A DNA stretch of 64,000 bases, from NCBI RefSeq assembly GCF_030272615.1, contig NC_081407.1, positions 149,171,744-149,235,743 of the forward strand. Reading direction: 5' to 3'. The notes below the pieces were generated by a model. The model was not told the origin of the DNA and ran no database searches. It saw only the letters and a program-made list of their open reading frames with translations. The stretch is from Cryptomeria japonica. Taxonomy: Eukaryota; Streptophyta; Pinopsida; Cupressales; Cupressaceae. Positions 1 through 10,756 of this stretch are shown here, piece by piece (positions within the stretch are counted from its first letter, which is position 1; each line of letters starts with the position of its first letter). A program made the position numbers and the translations under genes.

Positions 1-163
1 TGACACCATTCTGTGTGATCTGCCAAATCTCCTTTCCAAGACATCTTAGATGAGTCTCCATCCAAGTCTTCCATACTGTATAATTTGTTCCTTCAAGCCT
101 TAGTATATCCCTTTGAAAGATAGTTCTAGAAGAACTGGATGAACTTGAACTATTAGTCGCCAT
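1..163 (-). CDS. Ty1/copia gag, N-terminal part, cut by window edge
   Basis: Read on the minus strand from an ATG at 163-161, the sequence is open to the window edge (54 codons). The protein begins MATNS followed by a serine run, then has RDILRLEGTNYTVWKTWME near residues 20-38. A short polar start followed by L-x-G-x-N-Y-x-x-W is the usual beginning of plant copia Gag (UBN2/DUF4219-like), which packages element RNA into virus-like particles in the cytoplasm. The start lies about 45 nt downstream of the primer-binding site at 208-219 and LTR A at 222-1421, exactly where gag begins in such elements. No stop is seen in this stretch, but pol is outside the window, so integrity cannot be judged. 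Confidence 0.72.
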   Translation of the reverse strand, partial: MATNSSSSSSSSRTIFQRDILRLEGTNYTVWKTWMETHLRCLGKEIWQITQNGV

Positions 164-207
164 AGGATCTTCCTCAACCGGTTAAGCTTTTTGCAGAGAG
201 GACCAAA

Positions 208-219
208 GCTTTGATACCA
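208..219 (-). other. Primer-binding site of copia element A
   Basis: The minus strand reads TGGTATCAAAGC, one base from TGGTATCAGAGC, the initiator-tRNA-Met primer site of many plant LTR retrotransposons. It lies two bases inside the LTR A boundary. This fixes the element's orientation as minus, with its body to the left. Confidence 0.85.
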
Positions 220-221
220 AT

Positions 222-1421
222 TGTTAGATAGTTTGGATAACCGGAAGACAACTGAGAGGGGGGGGAGGGGTGAATCAGTTGTCACAGATTATCGAAAGCC
301 TTAGCAATTTAAACTTTAATACCATAATCCAAAAAAATAATATCGGAATAACAGTTAATCCAATTAAGCATAAACAATAACCACAAAATAAAAGCCATCC
401 ATACAACACCAAGATTTGTACGTGGAAAACTCGGTAAAGGGAAATACCACAATGGGAAGCCTACCCACAGTTAGATAATACTTTTGCAGTAAGTATGTGA
501 ATTACAATAAAAGGGGCATGCACTTGCATGAAGGCCAATAGCCTAGAGCACACTACTCATCACTAAAGGAGCCTCACTGACTACATATAAATCCAGAGTA
601 CAATCCGGAGAAGTGTTGAACTACAAAAGATAACATCTCTTATAATTGAGTACAGTTTTGGTTAAGCTCAATACTGGAGGACTAAATCCTCTTTCACAAA
701 ACCAATTCGATCTCCAATGATCGACCAACTCCTCTTCCTAAGTGATATTACATTAAATTCACACATTATATTCCTTGACCATGACCTCTTACAATAACCA
801 CGATGATCTACAATGAGATCTTACATCTTATTTATACAAACCCTCGAGCATAAACAATCAGGTCGCCCACCAGATAATAAACCAATTACATAATTACAAA
901 CCATGTCGGTCTTAGACCAAACAAATAATATCCAACACATAAGACATCTTAGAAATACAATAATAGGTCCTATCCACATGTTACATAAATGCCAGTCCAT
1001 AACCTAGATCAACCGGGACCAAGTATAGGTCCACACGCTTCACCAATGATCTCCGAATGACAAGTCTCGAACATGATCACCAACAACATCCTGAAAATCG
1101 ATCAGAAGCTACACCAACACCAATTATGCAATGCATAAAATATTTCCACCAAAATCTCTATTGGTGAAACCCTCGCCAAAACCAGAAACCAATTTTCTAA
1201 GCAAGCAAGATAGCATCCAATCACCAGACCAAAATCAACTGAGCAAATATGAATATAAGCATTATGAACAAGCCAATTCCATCACCAGATTGCACCGGAG
1301 TCTACCAGATCATGTTGGATCCAAGTTAACTAGAAACTACTAACCTACCGGGACCAGAACGGTGCTTGTAAAGCATGCAAACAACTAGTGTTGACATCAA
1401 TGACAAAACATCAATGCAACA
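222..1421 (-). mobile_element. LTR A: 5' LTR of a minus-strand copia element
   Basis: On the plus strand this 1.2-kb segment begins TGTTAGATAG and ends AATGCAACA, giving the TG...CA termini of an LTR, with the primer site directly to its left. It carries a G-run (about 249-264) followed by GTGAATCAGTTGT, a block seen in the other copia-type LTRs of this window. TATTTATA at 829-836 is TATAAATA on the minus strand, a plausible U3 core promoter. It resembles the split LTR B (43941-44043 plus 52125-53200) over long blocks, for example the segment after the CGTGGAAAACT motif. The partner LTR is outside the window, so its target-site duplication cannot be checked (right flank CATAG). Confidence 0.85.
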
Positions 1422-1743
1422 CATAGTCACTTCCACCAAATGGCCAATATTTATCTCCTTCCAAGTGCTCTTGATTTTGAGTATGGGATGTGTGGGTCCT
1501 TTCCCTTATTCTTGGGATCATTTCATTGGTATTCCTTAAATATTCTATGTCAAAATCTTCAAGAATCTTGACTCCTTTACTAGTTAGCATGAGGAGGTAT
1601 TTTTGCTTATTTGATTCTATAAGCCTTTCCATGAGTTTTTGGAAAGTGATATTCTCTTGACATTGTTGGATGATCTCCTTAGTGATCTCTTCTTCCCCCA
1701 TATGCGTATATTCATCAAAAGAATTGGTCTCCCTATGACTCAT
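1411..1743 (-). CDS. Hypothetical 110-codon ORF next to LTR A
   Basis: The frame runs from MSHRETNSF to a stop that lies inside LTR A, so its last few codons come from the LTR and the original 3' end is lost. The protein is acidic to neutral and probably helical (EEITKEIIQQCQENITFQKL, then LTSKGVKILEDFDIEYLRN), without membrane segments or a motif I recognise. It may be a remnant of an older element's gag or an accessory frame that LTR A landed in. A chance ORF is also possible. Confidence 0.25.
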   Translation of the reverse strand: MSHRETNSFDEYTHMGEEEITKEIIQQCQENITFQKLMERLIESNKQKYLLMLTSKGVKILEDFDIEYLRNTNEMIPRIRERTHTSHTQNQEHLEGDKYWPFGGSDYVLH

Positions 1744-2553
1744 GCTTGATCCTGGTTGTGGATCTTTTTATTTATTTTTCTGAGATCAAGTGACAACGTG
1801 CATTAATATACCTCTAAAGTAGTGAATTCTTCTTCTTGTAGTGGAGTTATTGGTGGAGTTGGTGGCTCAAGTCGAGCTTCGTTGTAAGTGATACAAATTC
1901 TTGGAAAGAAAGCGGGATTGATCTTTCCCCCTTTGTTAAGACATTAGTTGAACATTGTTTTTTGTGTAAAAGCCCTACTTCTCAAAGGCTCTTTGTCAAA
2001 CTCGTTAGTTTTTCCTTGAAGATATAGTCGCATATGATGCAGGAAAATATGGTGTGATATAAAGAGTTGATGGTTGATGTAGAGAAACTTTCTCCTCTTG
2101 ATAAGCACTTTAAGACTAGGTTGTCTCTTTTTCAAACCAGTTTTTAGACAAGGATGTTTCTTCTTGATGATGCTGAAGGGTGTTCATGCGAGTGATCAAA
2201 GTTTCAATTGAGAGATTGGTTGGATGAATACTTTGTTTTGATTTCTAAGTCTACTCAGTTGAATAGAGGGTTTGATATGCCTCTATTGATATGAACAAGT
2301 GTGTCAAATGATATGATACAGTTCCCCTATATTGGAAACTAAGCTGATTTGACACACTTAGAAAACTAACTTGGTATGTTGATGTTTGGATTTCGTTGAT
2401 TTGAAACTTGTGATCACTAAGTAATATTGTACTGATCCAATTCCTCCTTTCTGTGTTGAATTTGTCAAAAGACTCAAAAGGGTATTTGGAACTGGTTATG
2501 AATTTCTCAAAAGGTTGATAGATTGCTCTATGTTTTTAGCCAATTTTGGTCAT

Positions 2554-2913
2554 GTGCTAAAATAGACCTCTTATGCACTAAAAGATGAGTCCAAAGCGCT
2601 ACAAAGTTGGTCAAACGTGCTATACTGCCCCTAAAATGCGCTATCTAGTACTGTATGATAATACCAATGTTGATTTTGCAATGCGCTAATCTATTCTGCG
2701 CAAGTGCTAAGTTTTGGTTAGTACACACTATTTTATGGTTGAGATGCACTACATTGATGCTCTTGTGTGCTAATCTGGTGTTCACTAGTGCTATCTTATA
2801 TTTGCCAATTTTCTTTTTCTTATGCGCTAATTTGACCTGTCTAAGCGCTAAGGTTTGGTTTGAATGCGTTATTTGATGGTTGAAATGCGCTACATTGATG
2901 CTTTGATGCTCTA
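2554..2913. repeat. 21-bp phased GYRCTA motif array 1
   Basis: Hexamers of the form G-C/T-G/A-C-T-A, with a few single-base variants, start at 2554, 2575, 2596, 2617 and 2638. After one 45-bp step they start at 2683, 2704, 2725, 2746, 2767 and 2788. After one 36-bp step they start at 2824, 2845, 2866, 2887 and 2908. All other steps are exactly 21 bp. The DNA between hexamers is poorly conserved, so this is not a simple recent tandem duplication. The minus-strand ORF across it (2645-2938) is a shadow whose seven-residue periodicity follows from the 21-bp spacing. Confidence 0.85.
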
Positions 2914-4192
2914 ACTGTCCTAATTTTCTCAGTTTCATGATTTTGTTGAAAGTTTGAAAATGATCTTTGTGTTTGATGGATGATATTCCGATAAATGATT
3001 TGAAAACACAATAGACAAAAGAAATAACAATTTGTCTATGCTAACAAATAGTGTATGTTATTTTGAGGATGTGTTCAAATCCTTGATGTTTTCACTAGTT
3101 TTGATACAAAGAAGACATATCAAGTAGACTCTTTATTCAAGGGTCATTGACAATATCATATCCCACACTCGATACTCCTTCAACTCAAACAACCATGTCA
3201 CCCCCTAGAGGGTGCACATTTTTTTGCCTTTGTCCAGAAATTAACCCAAAGTGGATTGCTCCTCAATTGAGTAGTTATCTTGGGAGATGTATTTTGAGTA
3301 ATGTTGTGGGCAGATTCTCCCCCACTCTTGCACTATGATATTGCCAATGTATGGCAACTAACTCAGCTCAAAGTTTCTACTTCTATAGTTTGTAATAAAG
3401 GTTCTGTTCGACGTGGGAAATGATAAACTCAATTAAGAGACTTCCTGACCCTTAAAACAAAGGCTTTTTGCATCACAAGGATACTACGGGAAGGTTATCA
3501 AATACACACTACCGTTGGAGGGGATTTTTATCAGCCTCCACATTTGATTATGGTGGGTTGGTAAACTTGGCGATAAATTAATTGCCCACTTGGGTCGTAC
3601 CCTTCTCATTGTCCCCTCAAGGCTTCGAGAAGGCAGACCCTCTAAACGTTGTATTTGCTAAATTGAAAGAAAGCTTTGAAAATGGCGTGTTTGGCTTTTT
3701 GATCACCCAATTAAGGGGAGAGCATATACCTAACACCTTCAAAACACAAAATACATGCTTTATTTTTATCCAATATCGCAATTGTTTTCTAAAAGACCAT
3801 CTTGGAGATGTTGCTCCAAAAGACATGTGATTCTTTTTATCCCAAGATAGCAATGTGTGAAGATATCAAATATTTTGAACAAATAAGATCCTGGTCAACC
3901 AAATTAAATTCGCCAAATGACTCAACAACGATTGCAAACTTTGAAATCTTTTAAGATAGCAATGTGAGGTTTTAAGCTTCCAAATGAAATGTGAGGTTTG
4001 TTTTAAATTCTTGCAAGAAAGATGAGTTCCTTTAACAACTTTAAAAGTGAGCAAAGAAACTATTCTAAGTCCTCCTGCAGGCAACTGTTAAAACCTGCAA
4101 CCAAATTAGTCAGCAAAAATCCAATTCTGATGGTGGGCTTCAGAAGCCTAATTTTTAGCTCTGTTACAAATTTTGGCCTTCGTCAACTCTAT

Positions 4193-4433
4193 GCACTAAG
4201 TTGTGGAACAAACGCGCTAAGAAATGATTCCTACGTGCTAGAAAATCCGGCAAATACACTACTCTGAGGCCTAGATGCACTAGTCTGGTGCTCCTACTCG
4301 CTAAAATATCAGAGAGGGATATGCACTAAAAAGAAGATCATATGCGTTGAAAGATGGTTTCTATGTGCTAATATGTGCCATGGAAGCACTAGGATAAGCT
4401 ATGGATGCGGTAAAATAAATCTCTGATGCACTA
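4193..4433. repeat. 21-bp phased GYRCTA motif array 2
   Basis: Hexamers like those of array 1 start at 4193, 4214, 4235, 4256, 4277, 4298, then after one 25-bp step at 4323, 4344, 4365, 4386, 4407 and 4428. That is twelve units, with every other step exactly 21 bp. GCACTA is the commonest form; GCGCTA, GTGCTA, TCGCTA, GCGTTG and GCGGTA also occur. The array ends about 65 bp from the primer-site-like sequence of element L, that is, just downstream of its 5' LTR in transcript sense. Confidence 0.85.
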
Positions 4434-4499
4434 TTATGATATTTTGACGTGATCTTTGTGTTCAACCTGCAATAAAAATGATATGAGATTTTGGGATGT

Positions 4500-4516
4500 G
4501 CCCCACGGTGGGTGCC
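4500..4516 (-). other. Primer-binding-site-like sequence of element L
   Basis: The minus strand reads TGGCACCCACCGTGGGGC, five bases from the end of the LTR-like segment. TGGCGCC-type sites with a CCACCGTGGGG continuation are common directly after the 5' LTR of plant gypsy-type and LARD elements. I infer the role from position and resemblance and cannot name the tRNA. Confidence 0.55.
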
Positions 4517-4521
4517 AAAAA

Positions 4522-5903
4522 TGTGTGCTAGAATATGTGGTGATCAGAATATCAAAATTGAGATCAAAAGACCAACTTTTGAGTGTAAAGATTAACTAAC
4601 TTAAACTAGTTTAACTTCTTCAAGATATGTCTCATTGTTCTCTATCTCATAGGATCCCAAAAGTCAATATTTTTCTCCTAGATCATTGATAAAATGACTT
4701 AGGAATGACAACTTCAAGAACGAGTGATATTGTGATCTACATGCATGAATGCATTCTAAGATATATATGATATGGTCAAAATCATGATATTAAGCTAGGA
4801 TGAAGATAATGATATGATAAAGATATTAACAAACTATCCTAAAATGATATACTAACATGGACATGTTATGATATGAAATGCTTCTAAATTTTAAAATGCT
4901 ATTCTAGCAAAGACAGGCTAAAATGCTTGATATAATTAGACTGTAATGTAGATGCATGAAACTTGGATATGGATAATGAAGAAAGGTTGTTCTATTTATA
5001 GAGGAAATAGGGCAATGGATGGTTAATATTCAATAATCTTAACAATGGCCAAGATTGAAAGTTATCAATCCATGTTTACAATTTTTACCAATGAAATGGC
5101 GACAATTGTCAACAAGAGGTGGCTTGAGAGGGGATGCAAGAGGCATTAAATTCCTAAGAAGACATGAGGGTCACCCTAGGAGAGTGTGGTTAGTGTTAGG
5201 TTAGGGTTAACCAGGGGATAAAGCTTTTACCCAAAGGGTAAACTCTTGTGCAAGGGTTAATAGGATAACTAGGGTCAAAGCCATGAGTGCTTAATGAGAC
5301 CCTTGGGTTAAATGAGGGTTAAGTTAGAGAGAAAGTCTCTAACCATGTGGTAAGGTTGAGTTAACCATTAATAGTTTGGGAGACTTTGAGGGTTAACTTG
5401 CTGAAGGCATAAAGCCTTTAATGCATTTTGAAGACTTTGAGGGATTTTTGAGAAGTGACTTCTCTTAAGGAATGTGCAAATGTTTAAGAGATGAATTAGG
5501 CTAATTTAGGATAATTGGAAGAATCTAGAAGGCTCTAGAAGAAGATTAATCATACAAGTGGGAGGTATTTTTGGATTTTAATTATGAAATAAAGTGATTT
5601 ACTCCAAAAAATGGATGACAACTTGCCCAATTTAAATAAAAATTTGATTTATTTAAATTGGAAGGGGATTTTTAATTAAATGTGAATTTAATTAAAAGGG
5701 GAAGGAGATCTTAATTAAATAAAGCGATTTATTTAATTAAAAGCTAGAAAGTGATTATATGAATTTAATTAAATAAATTGAATATTTTAGTTAACCAAAT
5801 AGATGAAAGTGAGGAAATTAATTAAATATAATTAATAGAGGAATGTGGTTTAAATAAATATTAAATATTTATTTAAGTAGGTGCTCAGATTTATACGTTT
5901 ACA
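4522..5903 (-). mobile_element. Probable 5' LTR of element L
   Basis: The plus strand begins TGTGTGCTAG beside the primer-site-like sequence and can be closed at ...CGTTTACA (5903), giving TG...CA termini and about 1.38 kb. CTATTTATAG at 4992-5001 is CTATAAATAG on the minus strand, a very good plant TATA box in the correct orientation. The segment ends in an AT-rich TTAATTAAAT tract (about 5640-5870). No second copy lies in the window, so the outer boundary is a best guess. Confidence 0.5.
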
Positions 5904-8300
5904 CTATCAATGAAAGGATAATCCTTACTGATGTCCTCCTCTCGGTTCACACTTGGAACTTCCTTTAGGCTCATCACAACACCTTCCTTAGAGGCAACCA
6001 CCTTAGGAGTCATATATTTGACTTTTTGCACATCCTTTAGAGCCACCACAACATCTTCCTCAAAGGTGAGTCGGTGACCACCTTCAGAGTCTCACTTGTA
6101 ACTTGCAGCCTTTTCCCAACAAGAGGGCAACTAGATCCCTTTAAGACCGTCTCGGTAGTAGTCACATCCTCCGATATGCACTTCTTCATCAATTTTGAAG
6201 GTTATTGGGTGGAACCTTATAATTTGAAATAAGGTGCCCCCGCTTACAACGCTTCTGAAAAAACGTCACATTTTCATAAACAATCACTTGAGTCTAGCTC
6301 TCAAATTTGGATTGAAGAGAAATAAAATTAGGGAGGACTTTATTCATATCAACATTAACACAGAAGAGGACAAAGAATAACTTGGATTTGGACTTAGTCA
6401 CTTCATCAATAGCAAAAAAATTAACATCAAATTATAATGAACATCAAGAAAAAAGTAGAAAGAATAGAAAACTAGAAATGAATTTGACATCAAGGAAACA
6501 ATAAAAAGATCAAAAAAATGGAAATGAATTGAACATCAAGGAAACAATAGAAAGAATACAAAATTGAAAATGAATTGAACATCAAGGAAAGAATAGAAAC
6601 CACTAGATTGTGACACCGGTCTGTTTGAATTGTAATTGAGGTAGAAACACGCCATTTGTACTAGGATGAGAATCATTTGGACATTTGATTCACCCAAATA
6701 ACCACTATGTCACTTTATGCATGAATGACCATGGAGGTATTGTCTCCATAAAATAACAACCATACAAATCCAATGAGACTTGAAGGATGATGAACAATTT
6801 AGTCCATATAGTTTTCCATTTCATTGCATGAACATGCATATTTTTCTTGAATTGATCAAAATCATACACAAGAATACCAACTTATCCATATGGAATACTG
6901 CTTTATTCTGTAGATATTTGTAAATATAATATTAATAGGTTTAAATAGATACAAAACTGAAAAATGAATTGAACATCGAGGAAACAATACTATCCATGAG
7001 GATGTAAAACAATGAGAAAGGGTATAGGGAAATGAAAATTAAATGATCATAAGGGAAACAATAGAAAGAACATTATGTGCATATTGTAAGTATGTAATGA
7101 CATGAAACAATATGTCAGAGTTGAACCAACAAAATAAATAATGAGGATGTAAGATCGTAACTAAGGGTACAAAAAAATGAAAATAAAATTGAGAAGGAAA
7201 CAATATGATGAACATTTGTGAAGATTATAAAACTACGAGGTTGTCATGCAGTGATGAACAAAATAATCATTTTGTCAAATTGTAAGAATGTACAATGTTT
7301 CCTGAAACAGTAAGGGAGACAAGAATGATTGTATAATAGTGAGGATCTACAATAGTATGGATTTGTATTAGCAAAAAGGGTTTGAGGATATATAACAACA
7401 AGGGTCCACAAAAAAAAAACATATCCTTAAGACCGTCAAACAATAAGAAAGACTTTAAAAAACGAAGGGTGGGAGGGAAAAAAAGTATGTATTTAGAAAA
7501 TTGTCAAGGAAAGAAACAAGAAGGAAACAAAATAAAGAACATTCCATTCTAGACAACATGGGGTTGTCCAAAATAGTACATATTTAGAAAACTGAGAACA
7601 ATACGAACATGAAGGAAACAACACAAATAACATTTACTTAAAATTGAGAATAATAGCTGGAACTACAGTGCGGTTAAAATTAAGAGAGAAGATATGATCA
7701 AAGGTGTGAGATATTAATGATGCATCATAATCATTAAAAATACCATCAAATTGAAATATTTGATTAGTTTAAATGAAGAGGCAAGTTTGCAAAGAGGTAT
7801 GGCTTATTAAAGATGTCTATTTCTCAAAAGGGCATGTCCCTTCAATGCACATGAAAGATATATATAAGGCAGATCAAAATCATTTTTGTGAAGTAAGGAG
7901 TGGAGTATAATAATTCTAAAATAATTTCAGATAGACTGCAAATATTGGAAAGATAATTATGTTGATATAGAGGACAAGATCTTGCAAAGATAAAGGAGAA
8001 TACTTGTATGAGATTGAAGGCAAATTTTTGGGTATGATAGTAGATTGAAGCAGACTTGTAAAAAGGTTGTGTGCAATGATTTATTTCTGAGTATAGAACA
8101 AACATAAAGGAAGAAAAAGGGGCAGATAATTATGAGGAATGTTTCAGACCTGTATGGAAGAATTTATGCAGTCCATGTATGAGAATTAAGTTTAAAGATA
8201 TATGCAGATTTGTAAGGAAGATATATATGTGATCAAGGCAGATTTTTGAAGAATAATACCTATCATCTGTTGTTAAAGCAACATTGTCAAGGTAGAAAAT
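5904..8300. other. Decayed intergenic DNA, no gene recognised
   Basis: I see no supportable gene. The first 350 bp has a codon-like texture (repeated ACCTTCCT and CACAACATCTTCCT blocks) but no open frame. From about 6420 to 7640 the DNA is A-rich and repeatedly contains GGAAACAA and GAACAT blocks related to the tandem repeat at 6439-6600. The remainder is AT-rich. Confidence 0.5.
6439..6600. repeat. 46-bp tandem repeat, about four copies
   Basis: Units beginning GAACATCAAGGAAACAAT start near 6439, 6485, 6531 and 6577, a 46-bp period. Each contains an AGAAAGAATA-like block and ends in GAAATGAATT. Degenerate single units reappear near 6966, 7040, 7190, 7520 and 7610, so the array may once have been longer. 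Confidence 0.75.
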
Positions 8301-8314
8301 CATATTTATGTGTA

Positions 8315-8540
8315 GTGGGTTGGTGCTCACGAATTTTGAAGTGGGAGTTGGTGCTTCCAGTGGGTTGGTGCTAACAAAATTCAGATTTGGGAGTTGGTGC
8401 TTACACTCACAAAATTCAGATTTGGGAGTTAGTGCTTCTAGTGGGTTGGCGCTCACAAAATCAGATTTGGGAGTTGGTGCTTCGAGTGGGTTGGTGCTCA
8501 CAAACGTAGGGGTTGGTGCCTCAAGTAGGTTGGTACCTAC
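8315..8540. repeat. 45-bp minisatellite, about five degenerate copies
   Basis: The block GTGGGTTGGTGCTCAC starts at 8315, 8360, 8441 and 8486, with a diverged copy near 8525. A related half-unit, GGGAGTTGGTGCTT, sits about 25 bp after each, so the 45-bp unit looks like an old doubling of a shorter one. The 147-codon minus-strand frame across it (8130-8573) reads as a repeated PLEAPTPKS peptide only because 45 is a multiple of three. I do not call it a gene. Confidence 0.8.
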
Positions 8541-8574
8541 AAACATTGTAAAATAAGACATTTCTAAAAGCATT

Positions 8575-8812
8575 TATTGTCGTGGTTTTCTCCCGTAAGG
8601 GTTTCCACGTATATATCTTGTGTTCATATTAGATAGATCACACATGAATGTTGATATGTAATGAATATGTTTGTGAGATAAATTATATGGTTGTGATTGA
8701 AGTTGAAAAAGTTAAAGTTAGTTAATATACTGATTCCCCCCTCCCCCCTCTCAATCAATTTTTGTGCTCTTCCGGTATTTTGGATTATATGGCCCACTGT
8801 TGGGCACGACAA
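8575..8812 (+). mobile_element. 3' part of a copia-type LTR
   Basis: This has the same order of blocks as the ends of the other copia-type LTRs here, in plus orientation: TTTCTCCCGTAAGGGTTTCCACGT, then an AT-rich stretch, then GATTCCCCCCTCCCCCCTCTCAATC, and a possible terminus GGGCACGACA near 8812. No primer site follows, so it is a solo or truncated LTR. Its 5' part may be the minisatellite-containing DNA to its left. Confidence 0.55.
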
Positions 8813-10750
8813 AACTTGTCACTGATGTGTTGGGCCCACTTGAATGACCGAACATAAATGTACTGTATGTTTTTATTAATAGATATAATGAGAATTTTAC
8901 TAAAACGTAGAGTGTTTTTTATTAATTATTAATTTTTTTTTTTGGACAACTTTTCAAACCTACACTAACACGTGCTAACGGTTAGGTAAGTGTGGGCTCC
9001 TAGCTCGCCCAATAGTATTGCATGTTTTTTACCCCATGCACGTTGTGGCTCCTCTCCCTTATTCATCCAAAATATATTTTCTAAAGATTATATTTTCAAT
9101 CTCAATAAAAAAATGACTTTAATTGAACCTCTTATAAAACTATATACACGTATAGAATTATATTATAAAGACTCTTGAAATGGTTAAGACAACCAACATT
9201 ACATAGTAATGATGAATACAAATATAATGTGATGCCAATATTACTACTTATTCTTTTGATTATTAAATTTTTGTGTTGCATTCTATCAGATTAGTTCTGC
9301 GGCTGCACTTGTCTTTTCTATGACAACTCTTTTATTATACCGCAATATATAAAAATGTAATTAGTGAAAAAATAATTAATTTTTTTCATATTAAACAAAA
9401 TTGGATTACTTGAATTAATTTAAGCAATAAAGTTTAAGTTATTTTATAAATAAAAAATAACAAAATTAAATTTATAAATTAAATAAATTGGTATTTGATT
9501 TTAATTTTGATATATTTTTATAGATATTAAGAATTCATTTATAAAGATTTTGAATTTTTATTTTGTTTTCTTAATTTTTCAAAATGGATATCTTATTTAA
9601 GGTCTTTTGGAATTCATTCAAGATAATATTGAATTTTTTAAACTTTGTACAAGATGTTTCACTCAACAATTAAATAATCAATTTTTGTATTTGAATAATC
9701 CACATCAATTGTTTATTGTACGATTTTCATAAATATTCTATGTTAACTCTTTAGTATAAAAATAGTCATTTCAAAATAAAACTACAATAATAGTATGGAT
9801 TGTTTTAACTTTACATGTGATTTTTCAGTATCTTATGTGTGTTATTATTACATGATATTAACATCTCCTTTACATTGCATTTATACACATCGTATAATAT
9901 AAATAATTCATTTTTTTTTAAAGTTAAAATGTAAGATTTCAAAATATATTTTGACTTTAGAAAAATAAATTATTTTAATTAAAAATATTTTTTAATAATT
10001 AATTAAATTTGTTTGATTATAATTCATTTATGTTCAAAATTGAAAACCTCAAATTTTTTAACCAATTATACTATAGAAAAATAATTTTTACAATTTATAA
10101 ACCTAAAAAATTACAAAAGAAAAATAATTGATCCATAAAAAATTTAATAATAAAAAAATTATATTCTATAATTTTTAAATGCATAAACTTGTTTTATATT
10201 TAAGAAAATTATATTGAGATGTATTTAATTACATCAAGGGGTCTCATATCATTATTATTTATATAAGCCCAAACACATAAACATATATTTAGAAAAAAAA
10301 AAAAAACCAAATAACTCTTAAATTAATTAAGTAGAATAATTATTAAATAAATAAAAAATAAAGAGTTCCTTAAACAATTATATAAAATAATTTTAAAATA
10401 AATTAAATTAAAGTGAATAACTTTTTATCAAAAAATAAATTAAATTAATGTAAATTACTTTTTAATAACAAAGATAAAATAAGTTTTAAATAAATAAAGT
10501 AATTCCAAATTAAGATTTTTTAATAAATAAATGTAAATATTTATATTAATTAGATTTATTATAATAAAAAAATAGTAATATTTCAGTATTTGAATTATCT
10601 CATTTATATTGACGAAAATCTTCTCTTGATCATTAAAGTATTTAATTTTTTAAAAATAATATATTTAAATAATTTTTAAGAATAATATATTTTAAAAAAT
10701 GTTAGATTTTAATAAACTATTTAATATTTTAAAAAAATGTTACGTCTAAC
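8813..10750. other. AT-rich intergenic DNA, nothing recognised
   Basis: Extremely AT-rich from about 9350 to 10740, with many TAATTAAAT-type tracts and short homopolymers. There is no convincing reading frame, RNA gene or repeat boundary on either strand. Confidence 0.6.
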
Positions 10751-10756
10751 AAAAAA

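Larger units (their letters stand above)
1744..4499 (-). other. Non-coding leader/internal region of element L
   Basis: No credible protein is seen on either strand. The stretch lies on the body side of the primer-site-like sequence at 4500-4516 and would be the transcribed leader or internal region of minus-strand element L. It is dominated by two 21-bp phased motif arrays (2554-2913 and 4193-4433). Between them, 3140-3560 has CCCCC- and GGGG-containing blocks but no open frame. A large RNA-only derivative (LARD-like) is the simplest reading; the left end of L is not visible. Confidence 0.4.

Noticed and set aside
1131-1343. 70-codon plus-strand ORF in LTR A
   Set aside because: Lies wholly in the LTR, no motif, not conserved in LTR B.
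2645-2938. 97-codon minus-strand heptad-repeat protein
   Set aside because: Follows from the 21-bp motif spacing. The second array does not keep an equivalent frame, and indels of 45 and 36 bp keep frame only by chance.
3617-4267. Overlapping ORFs of about 80 codons on both strands
   Set aside because: None has a recognisable motif or codon bias; they sit in the non-coding leader of element L.
5180-5215. GTTAGGTTAGGGTTAACC, telomere-like
   Set aside because: Too short and not a TTTAGGG array; lies inside the inferred LTR of element L among other GGGTTAA words.
8130-8573. 147-codon minus-strand protein with repeated PLEAPTPKS
   Set aside because: The repetition comes from a 45-bp minisatellite whose period is a multiple of three. 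No start context, domain or neighbour supports a gene.
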